Of a DNA stretch of 64,000 nt, positions 11,053 to 22,950 are shown one piece after another (positions within the stretch are counted from its first letter, which is position 1; the number at the start of each line of letters is the position of its first letter). The DNA comes from Torreya grandis. Lineage: Eukaryota > Streptophyta > Pinopsida > Cupressales > Taxaceae. The stretch lies in contig JARHVA010001190.1 of assembly GCA_037957365.1 (NCBI GenBank), forward strand, positions 747,001 to 811,000. The letters are read 5' to 3'. A model generated the notes under the pieces. That model saw only the letters and a program-made list of their open reading frames with translations. It searched no databases and was not told where the DNA came from. The translations under genes and the position numbers were made by a program.

Positions 11053-13414
11053 TAAAATCACTGAAGGGGGGGTTAAATTAGTGATGAAAGATAATCCAAA
11101 CTTCAAATCTAATCCTTGAAATCCTTAATCAATCAACACAAGCATTCATAAAGCATCCAAGTCATTCATAATAGTGAACTAGAAAGATGATGCAAGATCA
11201 AACACACAATACATGATTTACATGGGAAAAACTCATGGGAAATAAAACCCACTCTCTATCCTAAAAACACATGGACTAATTGTCCTATAAGATGATCACA
11301 AACATGAGACATTTTAGTGAAGTACCCACTTCACAAGGAGTACCCACCCCTAAGCATGAACAAACACCAACTTATTCTAGATGTTGAGAACCCACTCAAC
11401 ACATATGAAATAAATAGCTCCATAAATTTTATTTCCTTTAAATCCCATGGAGGAATAATGTATAACACTTCTCTTTCAAACCTTCACTCTCTCAATCTTG
11501 CATACACAAACAATGCATCCAAAACACCCTTTTAGATCACTCTAGACCTCTTCGCTCATCCTCAATCTTCAATATTTCAAGTACACTACTATGACATCAT
11601 AATTATGACCTAAAATTCATACAAACAATCCTTAACCTACTATTCTCTTCAATCCATACATTATGTACACTCACTCTCCTCTTCCTTCACCACACTATTT
11701 TCTACTCTGCACTCTCACACATAAAACCATCATTTTTGATTTCACTCTTTATAGAGATTTCATGAATATCATCTAATTGGTCGGTTATAAGACTTTCCTT
11801 AACCCTTAAGGTTTATATCACACTAATACATAGTTCCATACAACCCTCATAGGTCAACCAAATCATACATGGGTCATCCTTAAGTAGCTATACCTTTCAA
11901 TTAGACCTTAATGGCCCTTATAGGTCTCATGGATACCTATTCACTCCTTTAACACTTCATCAAGAAAAAATAAACAAAATATCACTTATAAATGTAGAGG
12001 TACACTCTACATGACCCTTAAGACACCTTTAATTGATTACATCCATCACTACACTCGTCTGTATATGCAAAACCTGCTTAAACATTAGTCTTGTACACAA
12101 GAACACTATGAATAAATAAACTATCAACTTATAATAATTTTTTTATACTAAATATGGATTGGTAAAACCTCTAAAACCCACATATATTGTCCTCATGGAG
12201 TATAAAATATTCTCCAATAGTTAATTCACCTTGAAACAACCAAACACCATCAATACAAACACAAACATCCTTCTCAAGTTACTTGTAGATGATGGTCACA
12301 CTCATAGTCAACTTTAGAGCTCAATAACTAAAATTGTGTGAACAACCAAACATTCTAATAAATTTATATGGTGCACCTTGAAGTCCTTTACAACTTTCCT
12401 TTTTAATCCATCAATAAATTTTACCATATGCTCAAGATATAAGCAAAATAATACAAACTAGTTTTTCCTTTGTTAATTTGAATTCCAATGGTCACTGTGT
12501 AAAAAAAATATTAATACACATGTATTCATCTCATGCCCCCTAGTAACTTGATCAAATATGCTTCATCGATATCTTTAAGATTCTCCTAGTCTTTAATTTT
12601 AATTTTTGACTATTGATATTTGATTTGTGCTTCTAAGATTGTGATACTTGGGAGCCTCACATGCTTTTTATGGACCTCACAGTTTAATTCTTTATGGATT
12701 ACACCACTTGGTATCCCTACGTGCATTCTATGTACCCTATTATTAGTCTCTAAATGCACTTACACCCCTTGGTAATCCCATGTGAAATATTAGAATTGTT
12801 TGACTTATTGACATCATGCTCACTGTTAGATCTCCATCTATGATTAAACACATACTGTTAGATCTTTGATCCAAATGATTGATCCAATTGAGATATATTT
12901 TGACACTTGAAAACCCTGTATAAAGATCACTCGATATTTCAAATTTGGCTAAGTGTGGAAACATTACAATCTACTTGGAAGGCCAACTTTGCACCTTGAT
13001 ATCTTTTGTTATACACAACCTCATGACCTAAAACTTGGACCCTAAGATCTTGGTATGAAATTTATCAGCCCCATGTGACCAAATCCTTATAATACTACCA
13101 TATGTGTTAATGATTACATCATTAATCTACTCACTCAGCCTAATTTGTTAAGAATACTAGGAGAACCTAGACATTCATATGACAACTTTGATGGATTCCT
13201 TTTACTTCCACAAGCACTACAAGCACTCATAACAATTCATAAGAACTATAAAACATGACCAAACCATCAATAACACCCATTAAATACCTCACTAAGACAA
13301 ATACTGAAGAACCATGCAAGGACACTGAAGCACACTTTGTCATTATCATTCTAACACACAAAACACCTCATAAACACTCTTGTTTACCTTGGAGACATCA
13401 TTGACAACTCTTAA
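11053..13414 (-). repeat. 5' LTR of copia-1 (minus orientation)
   Basis: Direct repeat of 5245-7607 and only one base shorter. Its plus-strand ends (TAAAATCACT...CTCTTAA) are the TG...CA ends changed by transitions. It is noncoding. A minus-strand TATA-like box at 11743-11755 matches the one in the other LTR. Confidence 0.85.
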
Positions 13415-13980
13415 ACAAGTTGATAGACTAAGACCAATAAGATGCAAAAATACCATTAGATGAGTTTGAAAATAATGAGGCCTTATGAAATTTTTTGGGA
13501 TCGAGGAATCACATTCCTCTTGGAGATTACAAGCAAGGTTTTTCTATCATATTGGATCTTGCTACCTATTTTAGAGAGCGAGTGGACTTCATTGGCCAAA
13601 AATAAAAATAAAATCAAACATTGAGGTCTAAAAGTGAAAACCTCTTTGAGTTACTTTCTAACTAGGGTAAAAGTAAAGAAAAAGGCAAGTCTCTTGGTGA
13701 AAATCAGTTTTCAACACCATTAGATAAGGATGTTCACCCCTCTTCTTATGAAGCATATGAGACATATAGTCCAAGTACTATTTATGGATTTGAATTAGTA
13801 TCAAGGAGTGGAAATATTTTACATATTTTGTTCAAGAGTTCCCATAAGTATTTATTTCATAGCGTTTACCAGCATTAGGAGATTTTGATTTGTCCTTCTT
13901 CGGAGAATTAGATGAGACATTTTGACTAGATGAATTTTCCATTGCCAACCAATTTACTTCCTTATCAACTAGTATATAAT
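13415..13980 (+). pseudogene. Tat-1 linker, right half, after the copia insertion
   Basis: Begins with the right TSD copy ACAAG. The plus strand is coding-like but full of stops and leads into the pre-RT segment. No named domain. It is the continuation of the linker interrupted at 5244. Confidence 0.4.
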
Positions 13981-14960
13981 ATGGTTCTACACTTATCATG
14001 GGTAAAACTTTAGAGGTTAATATTAGGACTCCATAGGACCCAAAGTGGATTAAATTAGGTGCATCCCTCACTGAGGAGGAACATGAAGTCTTTATAGCCC
14101 CTCTAAGGGAGTTTGTTGACATATTTACATGGCCCTATTTGAATATGCCATTTTCTGACCCTACCTTGGTTGTACACTATCTTATTATACATCTTGATGA
14201 CAAACCAATTAAGAAAAATATATATAAGATACATCCTCATATTATTGTGTTAGCTAAGAAATATTTTCAAAAACTCTTAGATGTGATAAGCATCAGGCTG
14301 ATCAACTATTCAGAGTGGATTTATAACATTGTGCTAGTGAGAAAGAAACTAGAAGGTATCAAAATATGCATTAATTTCAAGGATATCAATAAAGCCTAAA
14401 AAAAAGATAACTTTCCTTTACCTAACATTGATATGATTAAATTAAAGGATGGATATGAAATTCTCTCTATAGATGGATTTTTAGGATATAACTAGATCAG
14501 AATTGCATTTAAAGAATAACAACAGACAATGTTTACCACTTTTTGGGGAACATTTTATTATCAAGTGATGTTTTTTGGAATCAATAACATAGAATCTACA
14601 CACCAAAAAGTCATGACAATGATATTACATGATATGATCCATGACATCATTGTTGACTTGACAATGATATTACATGATATGATCCATGACATCATTGAGG
14701 ACTATGTCAATGACATCTTGGGTAAATCAAAGACTTGTGCTAACCATTCAACCATACTATGAAGAATTTTTGAGAGATTTTATTAGTATAATTTTAGGTT
14801 TAATCCAAAAAAATTTGTGTTTGATGTAAATTATGTAAAATTGTTAGGCTTCATTATCTCTCATAGGGGCATTAAAGTTGATCCAGCCAAAGTTTGATCC
14901 ATTACCAAAATGCTGATGCCATCTACCTTCAAGAAGCTTCATAGTTTGTAGGGAAATATC
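13981..14960 (+). pseudogene. RT: Reverse transcriptase of Tat-1
   Basis: RNA-dependent DNA polymerase of a Ty3/gypsy element. The pre-RT segment GASLTEEEHEVFIAPLREF (14060-14115) and FTWPY (14127) precede the palm. RT landmarks in order: IHLDDKPIKKN (14190), WIYNIVLVRKK (14320), ICINFKDINKA (14366), PLPNID (14421), FTTFWGTFYYQVMFFGI (14532) and the catalytic YVDD box, here YVND at about 14702-14713, then LLGFIISHRGIKVDPAKV (14840). The YVDD change removes one catalytic Asp. A 45-bp in-frame tandem duplication (14615-14704) adds 15 residues just before the catalytic box. Several stops. Dead copy, lineage Tat. Confidence 0.85.
14615..14704 (+). repeat. 45-bp tandem duplication inside the RT gene
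   Basis: Two units (14615-14659, 14660-14704). The first 38 bp are identical (starting GACAATGATATTAC); the last 7 differ at three places. The frame is kept and 15 residues of the HDMIHDII segment are doubled, immediately before the YVND box. Confidence 0.85.
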
Positions 14961-15560
14961 CAATTAATCTTACCCTTCATATCACAGTTGGCCGAAAAAT
15001 CTAATTTGTTTACATACTTTTTAAAGGACAATACTTTTTCATGAAATGAAGAGTGTTATAAAACAATTGAACAACTCAAGGAATATCTGGTCAATCCACC
15101 TATTTTATTACCACCCACACCAAACAAGCCATTGTTAATTTACCTATTAGTAACTAAAAATGCCTTAGGGGACATTTAACACAACACAAAAATGATAAAG
15201 AACATGATGTGTATTATCTAAGTCAAACATTAGTCATGTATGAGCAAAATTATATGCCGATTGAAAAGACCTATTTAGCAATCATGTTCACAACCTAAAA
15301 ATTTACATCATTACATGTTAAAAAACAAGACCATAATTATTTCCAAAGTAGATTTGCTCAAATATCTACTTTTAAAAACAACTCTACAAGGTAACATGGT
15401 AAAGTAGATCATACATTTGAGTGGCATGGTAAAGTAGATCAATCTTTTGAGCGAGTTTGAAATTTAATATTCCAATTAGAAGGACATTAAAGGACAATTA
15501 CTTATAGACCCCCTTACAGAAGTTCCTCTTCACGATACTCAACCCCTTACATTTAGATTT
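14961..15560 (+). pseudogene. RH: Ty3 RNase H (first RNase H) and connection of Tat-1
   Basis: Follows RT in the usual order. LFTYFLKD near 15008, ECYKTIEQLKEYL near 15053 and PPILLPP near 15100 are the conserved start of the Ty3 RNase H region. The catalytic part (15130-15330) is degraded, with stops and at least one frameshift. The segment CRLKRPI near 15265 is the remnant of the YSPIEK-like block. A local repeat 'GGTAAAGTAGATCA' occurs twice (15389 and 15429). Confidence 0.65.
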
Positions 15561-16080
15561 CTAGATGAAGACATTATGACCATAAAAGAAGCAAAAACAC
15601 CTCTTGAGGTACAATATTGGAATATTTAATTTGATAGTTTATTTACAGATCATGTTTTAGGGGGCAAAATATTATTTATTATGACATAAGGGGATCTTAT
15701 TCCCATGTCCTTTTGCATTGGTTTCCTCTGTACCAATAACATGTCTAAGTACGAATCACTCATTATAGGTCTTTATCAAGAAATATAGTGAAACATATAA
15801 CATTTACTAGTGTATGGTGATTCTCAATTGATCATCAATCAGGCCACTAACTAATACCAAATCAAGGATGATAAGTTGATGCCATATAAAAATATGGTAG
15901 ATACTCTCAAGCATCAAATTGCCAACATTTAGTTTGAAAGAATACATTGAGATAATACCAAAATCATTGATGCCATGGATATGATTGGTTCCATGATTTA
16001 GATCATTAAAAGAGCTAGGGATTATCAATTTATTATTAAACATCTCCTAACACTGGCACATGACTAATTAATCATCGAGA
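15561..16080 (+). pseudogene. aRNH: Second, archaeal-type RNase H (aRNH) of Tat-1
   Basis: Tat-lineage elements carry an additional RNase H between the Ty3 RNase H and integrase. Here W-N-I-x-FDS (15629), PMSFCIGFLCTNNMSKYESLIIGL (spread over 15700-15775), VYGDSQLIINQ (15813-15845), DDKLMPYKNMVDTL (15868) and IIDAMDMIGSM (15963) follow the family order. The Asp, Glu, Asp and final Asp positions (FDS, KYES, YGDS, IDAM) are still visible. Stops and frame changes break it. The position after RT/RH is the standard Tat order, in contrast to the Ty3 pol at 41693-45690. Confidence 0.8.
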
Positions 16081-16169
16081 TGGTTTGTGATATTTTTGAT
16101 CCCATGTCTCCTTGGTATTATAACATATATGCATATTTACAAGACCAAACTATTCCACCTGACCTATCA

Positions 16170-17345
16170 TGTAATAAATAAAAATCCTTCATGCATATAG
16201 CTTATCATTATACCTTACTTGAACCTACCTTGTATTGTAGAAGTTATGATGAAACTCTGCTTCATTGTTTACCTTCAGTATAATTTGGATTAACATTGAG
16301 GGAAGTTCATGAAGGAGTGATTGGAGCCCACACAAATTGGGTAATCTTAGAACATAGTTACTGAATATTGGTTATTATTGGTTGACTATGGAAATAGACA
16401 TAGTTGCATATGTTAAGAGGTGTGTAAAGTTTTAGAAGCATGCTAATTTGATTCATGCTCCAACCAAGACACTAAAACCATTGATGACACCATGGCCATT
16501 CTCAACATGGATACTCGACCTCATGGGGAAGATTAATCCTACATCCTTAGATGGCCATAAACACATCCTAATTACTACTGAATATTTCACTAAGTGGTTG
16601 GAACCCATTTTATTCACTTACATCACCCACCTCATCTACCATTTTGGTATCCCCTCCAACATTATATTTATAATGCTAGATCATTTAAAAACAAAGATGT
16701 GAAAGTAATTTGTATCCAATACCATATCAAAAAACATTTATTTATCACCTACTACCCATAAGATAATGGCCAAGTTGAGACTTCTAATAAAACCATTGTC
16801 AATATTCTAAAGAATATTATCAATGATGCTAGCTGTAATTAACACTTACAGTTGTTTATTACCCTCTAGGATTATCGTACCACACTCTGTACTCTAATAG
16901 AAGCTACATCTTATTCACTTATTCATGACACTAAGGCCATTCTTCCTATCGACATTGAGTTACCTTTGCTTTGGATTTCACTACAACACATCATTTATGA
17001 TGAGGACTATAGAGTAACTCACTTGTAAGAGCTAGACTTACTTGATGGAAAATGTATGGACACCTTGAATATAATTTAGGCATATTAGAACTGATTAAGA
17101 GGCTAATATAATAGGCATGTTAATCATCATGAATTTGAGCTTGGTGACCTTTTTAAAAATAAAATCAGATGAATGTCAATAGAAAAATAAATAAAAAAGA
17201 AATTTCCAACCAAATTGGTTAGGGCCTTATGTAGTTATTGTTAACAATGGTTTTGGAGCATATATGCTTGTCATGCTATAAGGAGATGAACTTGATTAAC
17301 CGATGAACTTAATACACCTCAAATGTTTTTATGCTTTAAGGACTA
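16170..17345 (+). pseudogene. INT: Integrase of Tat-1
   Basis: DDE integrase. The zinc-binding N-terminus is marked by LREVHEGVIGAH (16300) and YVKRCVKF (16410). The core begins NLIHAPTKTLKPLMTPWPF (16445) with WILDLMGKI (16520, first catalytic Asp kept), GHKHILITTEYFTKW (16552), FGIPSNII (16643; the following DNG motif is lost), and DNGQVETSNKT (16762, catalytic Glu kept). The C-terminal tail has the WLGPYVV block (17217) and GAYMLVML (17257), ending with MNLIHLKCFYA near 17335. Several frameshifts. It ends the Tat-1 polyprotein. Confidence 0.85.
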
Positions 17346-17843
17346 AAACTATAATCTACAAGGATCATTTAATTTATGCCACAATATACCTATTCTTTGT
17401 ACTATACCTATATTATTCTACCATTACCATTAACCCTTTGTCATCCACTTCTTTTTACCTAACCTCACATATCATGTTTAACATTCATTCTGATTCATTT
17501 ATACTTAAATCATGTTTAGTGGTTGATGACATATTCAATTCCATCAATTATTTCAAAATCAAATGTTTAATGGTAGTAGATGAAAGTATTATGACAATGG
17601 TCCTAGTAATTACATTCTTCATTTGTTGTTACATTCATTACTCATGCTATAATTATAATTGTCGATTGGCAAATTAGTATCACTGACCCATTGTCATTAT
17701 TTACTAATTATAACCACATTTGGGAAAATTAGGAACAAAACCTTTACCATGCATTTCCACATCACCTTGCCATCACTATTATTAAACCTTGTCATTTGCA
17801 TATACCTAAAATTTTTGGTACTTATTTGGATGCTTTTTTGTGT
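17346..17843 (+). other. Tat-1 3' UTR, first part
   Basis: Follows the integrase end. An open stretch continues to 17677 but its hydrophobic composition is simply T-rich noncoding sequence. One copy of the AATTATAACCACATTTGGG motif at 17702 resembles the leader motif at 2-190. Nothing else recognised. Confidence 0.4.
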
Positions 17844-19641
17844 AGGAAGAACTGCACTGACTTGAGGTCCTATAGTATTATGTAAGAAGCCCTTGATTCA
17901 TGTTAAGTTTAACTCAGTCACCTTTTTACCACTCTCTCACCATTTTTTGAGCATGTTTAAGCCATGTTATCATCATTTTATGAGTTAAACCATGTTGTAT
18001 CTCATAATTATCTATTGAGTTCAAATATTAAAAACACCAAAAACATTGGGAATATTCCCTAGCTTTCACCCTTGTAGGTAGAACTAGAATGACTTGAAGT
18101 CCTATGGGACTATGGAGGCAATGTTTAATTCACATTAAGGTTATATCAGTTACCCCTTTGCCACACTCTTGCCTTTTTGTGATCATGTTTAAGCCATGCT
18201 TTCATCATTTTATGATTTGGACTGTGTTGTATCTCAGAATTTGTGATTGAGTTGAGATACCTAGAAAACTAAAAATGTTAGAAACCATTTCCCTAGATTT
18301 CACCACTATAGGTGGAAATATAATGGCTTGATGTCCTAGGTAGTATTTAGTGTGTTCTTAAGTTAGCTCAGCCACCCTTTTTTTAATGCTCTCACTATTT
18401 TACAAATATTTTTAAGTTTAAATACTCTCATCTTTTGTGAGCATTTTTAATTTTGAATGCTCTCACCATTTTGTGAGCAACCATGAACCACACTCTCATC
18501 ATTTTATGATTTGGACCATTTTGCATCTCCTAATTCTCTATTGAGTTGATATGCTTATACAATTCCAAAAATATTTGAAATAGGCCAAAACCATTAAACA
18601 TTTGAAACGACTTCCAAAAATCGTAAAAATAAAAAAAAATTGGCTTAGAATTTCCATGTGATATATAAAGTTGCCAAAAATTTTCTGGGATGGGCCATGT
18701 TATCTATTAAGATTCATTTCTATAATACATTTGTATTTTTCCTCCCATTTCTTGGAGAACTACATCGGTGTGAGGTCTGCATAGACTATGTAGGCAACAC
18801 TTGGATACATGGGGTATCTCTAGTTAGTTCAACCACCTTCCTTTCTTTTTTGACCATCTTCCTTGTCTTAAGTATTCTAGGACTCCTAGATATCTCATAA
18901 ATAACCACTTATCCTTTAGTTTACCCATCCTTAATGGACTCATCCGTATGCTCTTGTCATTTTACAAGTTCATTTTGTGAGCATTGTGCATTTGATTTTG
19001 ATGCATTAATGACCACTTGGCTCTTATGATTTTGCCATTTTTTGATCAATTTCCATTTGAACACTCTTACCATTTTATGATCTCATTCTCATTCCAAGAC
19101 ATAAATGTAGTAGGCACTATGAATTACCAATTCCATTCAATAGTGGATACTCATCTTGTCTTTTAGTGTGTTTTTAGTCTAAACCATGCTCTCACACTTC
19201 CAAAATTTATTTGTGTTGACGATTTCAAGATTGTGAACATCATATCTCTCTTTTCATACGCACTCATTATTTTTCAAGACCATTCTTATTTTCCTCTACA
19301 TGTCAATCATTTTTTACTATCATCAATTTTATTTTATTCTATATCTTGGGAAAACTACATTTGGCCTAAAGTTCACATTGGACTTCATGTCCATGGAACT
19401 ATGTAGGCAATGTCCCTTGCCTAGTGCAACTAGGATCAGCTCAACTACCCCTTCTTTTTCTTTTATTCCCCCATTGTTTTTATTTGTGTCATTATTTCCT
19501 TGTAGCCTAGGGGCAATGGTTTGTCATTATGCCCTTTGTCATTATTTCCGTATAGCCTAGGGGCAAACTTTTGCCATTTATTTTCATGTTGTTTTACTTG
19601 TTTTCACCTTATCACCAAGAGTAACACCTCTATTACACATG
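17844..19641 (+). repeat. Degenerate tandem repeats in the Tat-1 3' region
   Basis: Five degraded copies of a block of the form GAACTACA-GACTTGA-GTCC-TATG-GACTATGTAGGCAA at 17844, 18074, 18308, 18751 and 19345. The first three are spaced about 230 bp apart, the later ones wider. Intervening sequence also repeats (ACTCTCACCATTTTGTGAGCA-like and CATTTTATGATTTGGACC-like pieces). Noncoding. Long, repeat-bearing 3' UTRs are a known property of Tat/Ogre elements. Confidence 0.65.
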
Positions 19642-19658
19642 CATGAACAATTTGTCTT
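19642..19658. repeat. LINE target-site duplication, left copy
   Basis: CATGAACAATTTGTCTT, followed directly by the T-run that is the LINE poly(A) tail on the other strand. It matches 27095-27111 (CACAAATAATTTGTCTT) at 14 of 17 positions; all three differences are transitions. Confidence 0.75.
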
Positions 19659-20199
19659 TTTTTTTCTGGAGAAAAAAATTCATAATTTTATTCAATTAAG
19701 ATTAAAATTACAAATCATAGACGTTAAAAATCATTCAATAAACTCTGTACCCAATTTGATAGAAATACAATAAATGGACCATCATCCACAAGCCAAAACC
19801 ATAGAAAAAGAAGAAAAAAACCAAAAACACTGAAACAACTAAGCATCTACCAATGGACCACAAAATACTAAAAATAAGCCAAAAGTAATGACCACGAATA
19901 AAAAAATGAATCAAAATACAAGGTAGAAAATGCCATATTTTTTAGTTTCATGCATTAACCAAAGGGAACCTATCAACCAACATCCAACATGGAGGAAGGA
20001 TTAATCTAGAATAATCGTTTGGGAAAAACCAAGCCACAAAAACACACCAGTTGAGCCCAAATAGCATGGAAAAATGTTCTTAGAAGAAAGTAAAATGTGT
20101 AATGGAGAATTGCATTCTTACATGATATTCCATGATTATCCATTCCCCCTATTCATTCCAAGACCCTCCTTTGACAAACCATCAGCTAGAACATTCTTT

Positions 20200-20540
20200 T
20201 CTTTGTATATATGAGATAAGGTAAGAGAAAGAAACCTAGTTTGGATACCATAGATCTCATAAAAAAGAGGCTAAAGTGTGAAATTTATTAAAACATATTC
20301 CTTTCTAAGCCATTTAATCATTATAAATGAGTCCCCAAATAATTGAATATGTGTTAATCCATGATCTAGAGCCAAAGAAAGAAGTAATTTTAGGGCCATC
20401 AGTTTAAGGAAATTATTGGTGCCTTGCCCAATCTTGAATTTGAGTCTTAAAGCATGTGTATCAAAAAAATATAGAACACCACTAGCTCCACCCACCAGTG
20501 GGTCTCCTTGAGATGCCCCATTAAAGAAATCGTAGGCCCA
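20200..20540 (-). pseudogene. LINE ORF2 C-terminal RNase H
   Basis: RNase H of the plant L1 type. The open stretch 20271-20495 contains GVLYFFDTHALRLKF, GQGTNNFLKLMALKLLLSLAL and LFGDSFIMIKWL. These match the family pattern G-G-x-x-G-V-L, TNN-x-x-E-x-x-A and GDS-x-x-V-I. The Glu expected after TNN-x-x is replaced by Lys. It is the last domain of ORF2. Confidence 0.75.
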
Positions 20541-20559
20541 TTTCCTATCATTTAATTAT

Positions 20560-21780
20560 TCCACAATCCACCTAGGAGCTTTTCTAGTCACCACATTTTT
20601 ATAAAATCTAAAAATATTTAGGCCTTGGATAGAACATTATAATAGATGAACGACTCTATCTTCAAATATCATAGCGTTCCTCACCAACTAGATCCCCCAA
20701 GCCATAATTAAAGGGAGAGCCCCATAGTTTTTATGAGCAATATTATTACACTAGTTTTTTAAACCCTCCTCAATGGTGTCCCCATGCCATAAATGTCTCG
20801 ATCTAGTATTTTTTTTATTTCCATCCAAATCCTTTTGGAAAAAACACACTCCATAATTAGATGATAATTAGTTTCCACATTTCCCATGTAAGACCCTTAT
20901 TTTTTAGTAATATCCACGTAAAAATGTGAGTCTTAGATCGACATTTGAAGCTCCAAACCTTTTTCCACCATCATTTTTGTATCATTACAAACTCCTCACT
21001 AGCTAGAGCCTTATAGCCATCCTTTAGAGTATAAATACCAAGTAGATTTAAAGACCAAATAATTTGATCATCCTCCTTTAAAATCACAAAAATAGTTCTA
21101 AGTTTAACAATATACAAATCCCATATATCAACATCTTCCTCCCTGAGGCCCAAATCCCTACTTGAATATTACACTTACTACCAAATATCAGTTTTGTTTA
21201 AATCAACCACCTGAGAGAGGCTGTAGAAACCTCTAGATCTCAAGTATAATATAATATTATTTGGAAGCCTAAAATTAGATCCAAACCCAATCCAAATATC
21301 CACACCAATTTTTATCCTTGTCCCCCTTCCTATTTTTCAAATAATTTAGTTACCAACTAATGGAAAAGTTAAGACAACTTTCCAAATAATAGAGGCATTA
21401 TTTATGCGCTTAACAAAATTTCTAATCCAACCATCCACAGTATTTGGAGAAATATATTTTTATATCATCATGTGAGCCCATAAACTAGTATTATATAATA
21501 TATGCCAAACACTTTTACTAACCAAATATTTAAAAAAGAAGAATATGTTCTTTAATCCCCAACCCCCTTGAGATTTTGGAGTTGCTACCCTTTTCCATTT
21601 TACCAATGGAATAACCTTTTTAAATATAAAACATAAACTTATAATAAACTCTAAAATACCTTTATAATAAAGAGACATCTAATATACAAGAATGGCCTCA
21701 AGAATAGCCTTGATCAACATTCCCTCCTCTAGATAACCAATGGTAGGACCATAAGTTGAGTTTTTTTCTCCACTTTGGTA
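20560..21780 (-). pseudogene. LINE ORF2 region between RT and RNase H, with zf-RVT
   Basis: Post-RT part of ORF2. KRVATPKSQGGWGLKN (near 21540-21600) is the conserved W-x-x-V-C-x-P-K-x-x-G-G-L-G-L block after RT. WKKVWSFKCRSKTHIFTWILL (near 20880-20965, given here in part) is the zf-RVT motif (W-x-x-x-W-x-x-x-x-P-x-K-x-x-x-F-x-W). Stops are frequent. Between them the open piece 20971-21153 contains SLNLLGIYTLKDGYKAL, the usual segment just before zf-RVT. Confidence 0.65.
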
Positions 21781-22950
21781 ATAAGCTAATGCCAATCTTT
21801 TTTAATATAGTTATTTAGCTTAAGAATAAATCCTAAGTACTTTATACCTCTCTCCAAGTCCATTTTTTGAAAAGGAAAAAGAGTAGACATATAGTCCTTC
21901 TCCTCATCATATATCCCATAAGAGGAAATGTTAGACTTGTCCAAATTGATTTACATAATAGTTGTAATACATAAAAAATATATAATAACTTTGAGTCTAG
22001 AAACCTCACTCATAGATCCATCACATAATATTATAATGTCATCAAAAACAAAAAAAAGAGATAATAGGCACGTATTTGCCACTTTGATTCCTTTGATATT
22101 TCCATTCCTAAGAGCGTATTTTAATCACCTGCTAGGACTTTTAGCCACTATAAGAAATAATAAATGGGATAATGGGAAACTCTCTCTTAGACGCCTTTTA
22201 GATCTAGATAAATGGGTGAAAAACCCATTAATAAGGATAGAGAAAGAGACCAAAGTGACACAATTCATTACCCAAGTGATAAATCTTACATGAAATCCCA
22301 AATGAATTAACATTAATCGAAGGTAGAGATAGTTGACTCTATCATAGCCTTTGAGAGATCAACATTCACTACCAATGCCTTAAGATTCTTCACTTTGATA
22401 TAATGTAACCCTTCTTGTGCCACCCCAACAACTTCATGTATCTGCCTCCCCTCCAAGAAACCAAATTTATCACTAAAAATATGATCAGATAAAATCATCT
22501 TTAACCTCTTGGCTATAATCTTATAGATGATTTTATAAATGCAATTACAAAGATATATAGGCATGTAATTTTCAAAATAATAAGGATTATCAATTTTTAG
22601 AATCAAGGATATAAAAGTAACTTTAAATGCTACCAAGATTCTGCCATTTACTCTAGACTCCTTAATGACTTTCCTTAAATCTGATTCTATGAAATCAAAA
22701 TAACCCAAAAAAAATTCCATAGGCAACCCATCAGGACCAAGAATCTTATCTTTATGGAAACTCTGAAGAATAATAAGTAATTCATCTCTATCCACCTCCT
22801 CTATTACAATTATTTTATCAATATGTTTACAAAACTAGGGAAGGAGGTAGATAATCTTAAAACCTATATAATGCTCAATCTTCTCTCAACAATGTATATA
22901 GAACCACAAAAATCCACATCCACACTCTCTTAAGTAATATCTTTAAAACT
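21781..22950 (-). pseudogene. LINE ORF2 reverse transcriptase
   Basis: Non-LTR reverse transcriptase. The open stretch 22313-22795 (160 codons) contains KDKILGPDGLPMEFF, FISLILKIDN, a P-I-Y-L-C-N block (normally RPISL), YKIIAKRLKMIL and VNVDLSKA. The catalytic F-A-D-D box is represented by VFDDIIIL (Asp-Asp codons at 22039-22044), followed by the INLDKSNI block near 21920-21950 and YLGFILKLNNY near 21820. Domain order and spacing are typical of plant L1. Frameshifts near 22310 and 22060. Confidence 0.8.

Larger units (their letters stand above)
5245..13414 (-). mobile_element. Non-autonomous gag-only Ty1/copia element (TR-GAG type), copia-1
   Basis: An 8.17-kb element inserted in the protease-RT linker of Tat-1. 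Two diverged direct repeats of almost equal length (2,363 and 2,362 bp) flank a 3.4-kb internal region. On the minus strand this has a primer-binding site at 11029-11041, a gag gene and a polypurine tract at 7611-7622. I find no protease, integrase, RT or RNase H between gag and polypurine tract. Gag-only plant LTR elements are known as TR-GAG; this fits that class. By eye the LTRs differ at roughly one base in six to eight, so the insertion is old. It would depend on a pol-bearing copia relative. Confidence 0.85.

Noticed and set aside
13832..14122. 96-codon minus-strand frame
   Set aside because: Shadow of the plus-strand pre-RT segment of Tat-1, which has clear family motifs.
17303..17677. 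124-codon open frame with hydrophobic segments
   Set aside because: The first 13 or so codons are the integrase end; the rest is T-rich 3' UTR without family resemblance.
22125..22313. Open plus-strand frame 21928-22293 over the LINE
   Set aside because: Antisense to the LINE RT; the minus strand has the RT motifs.
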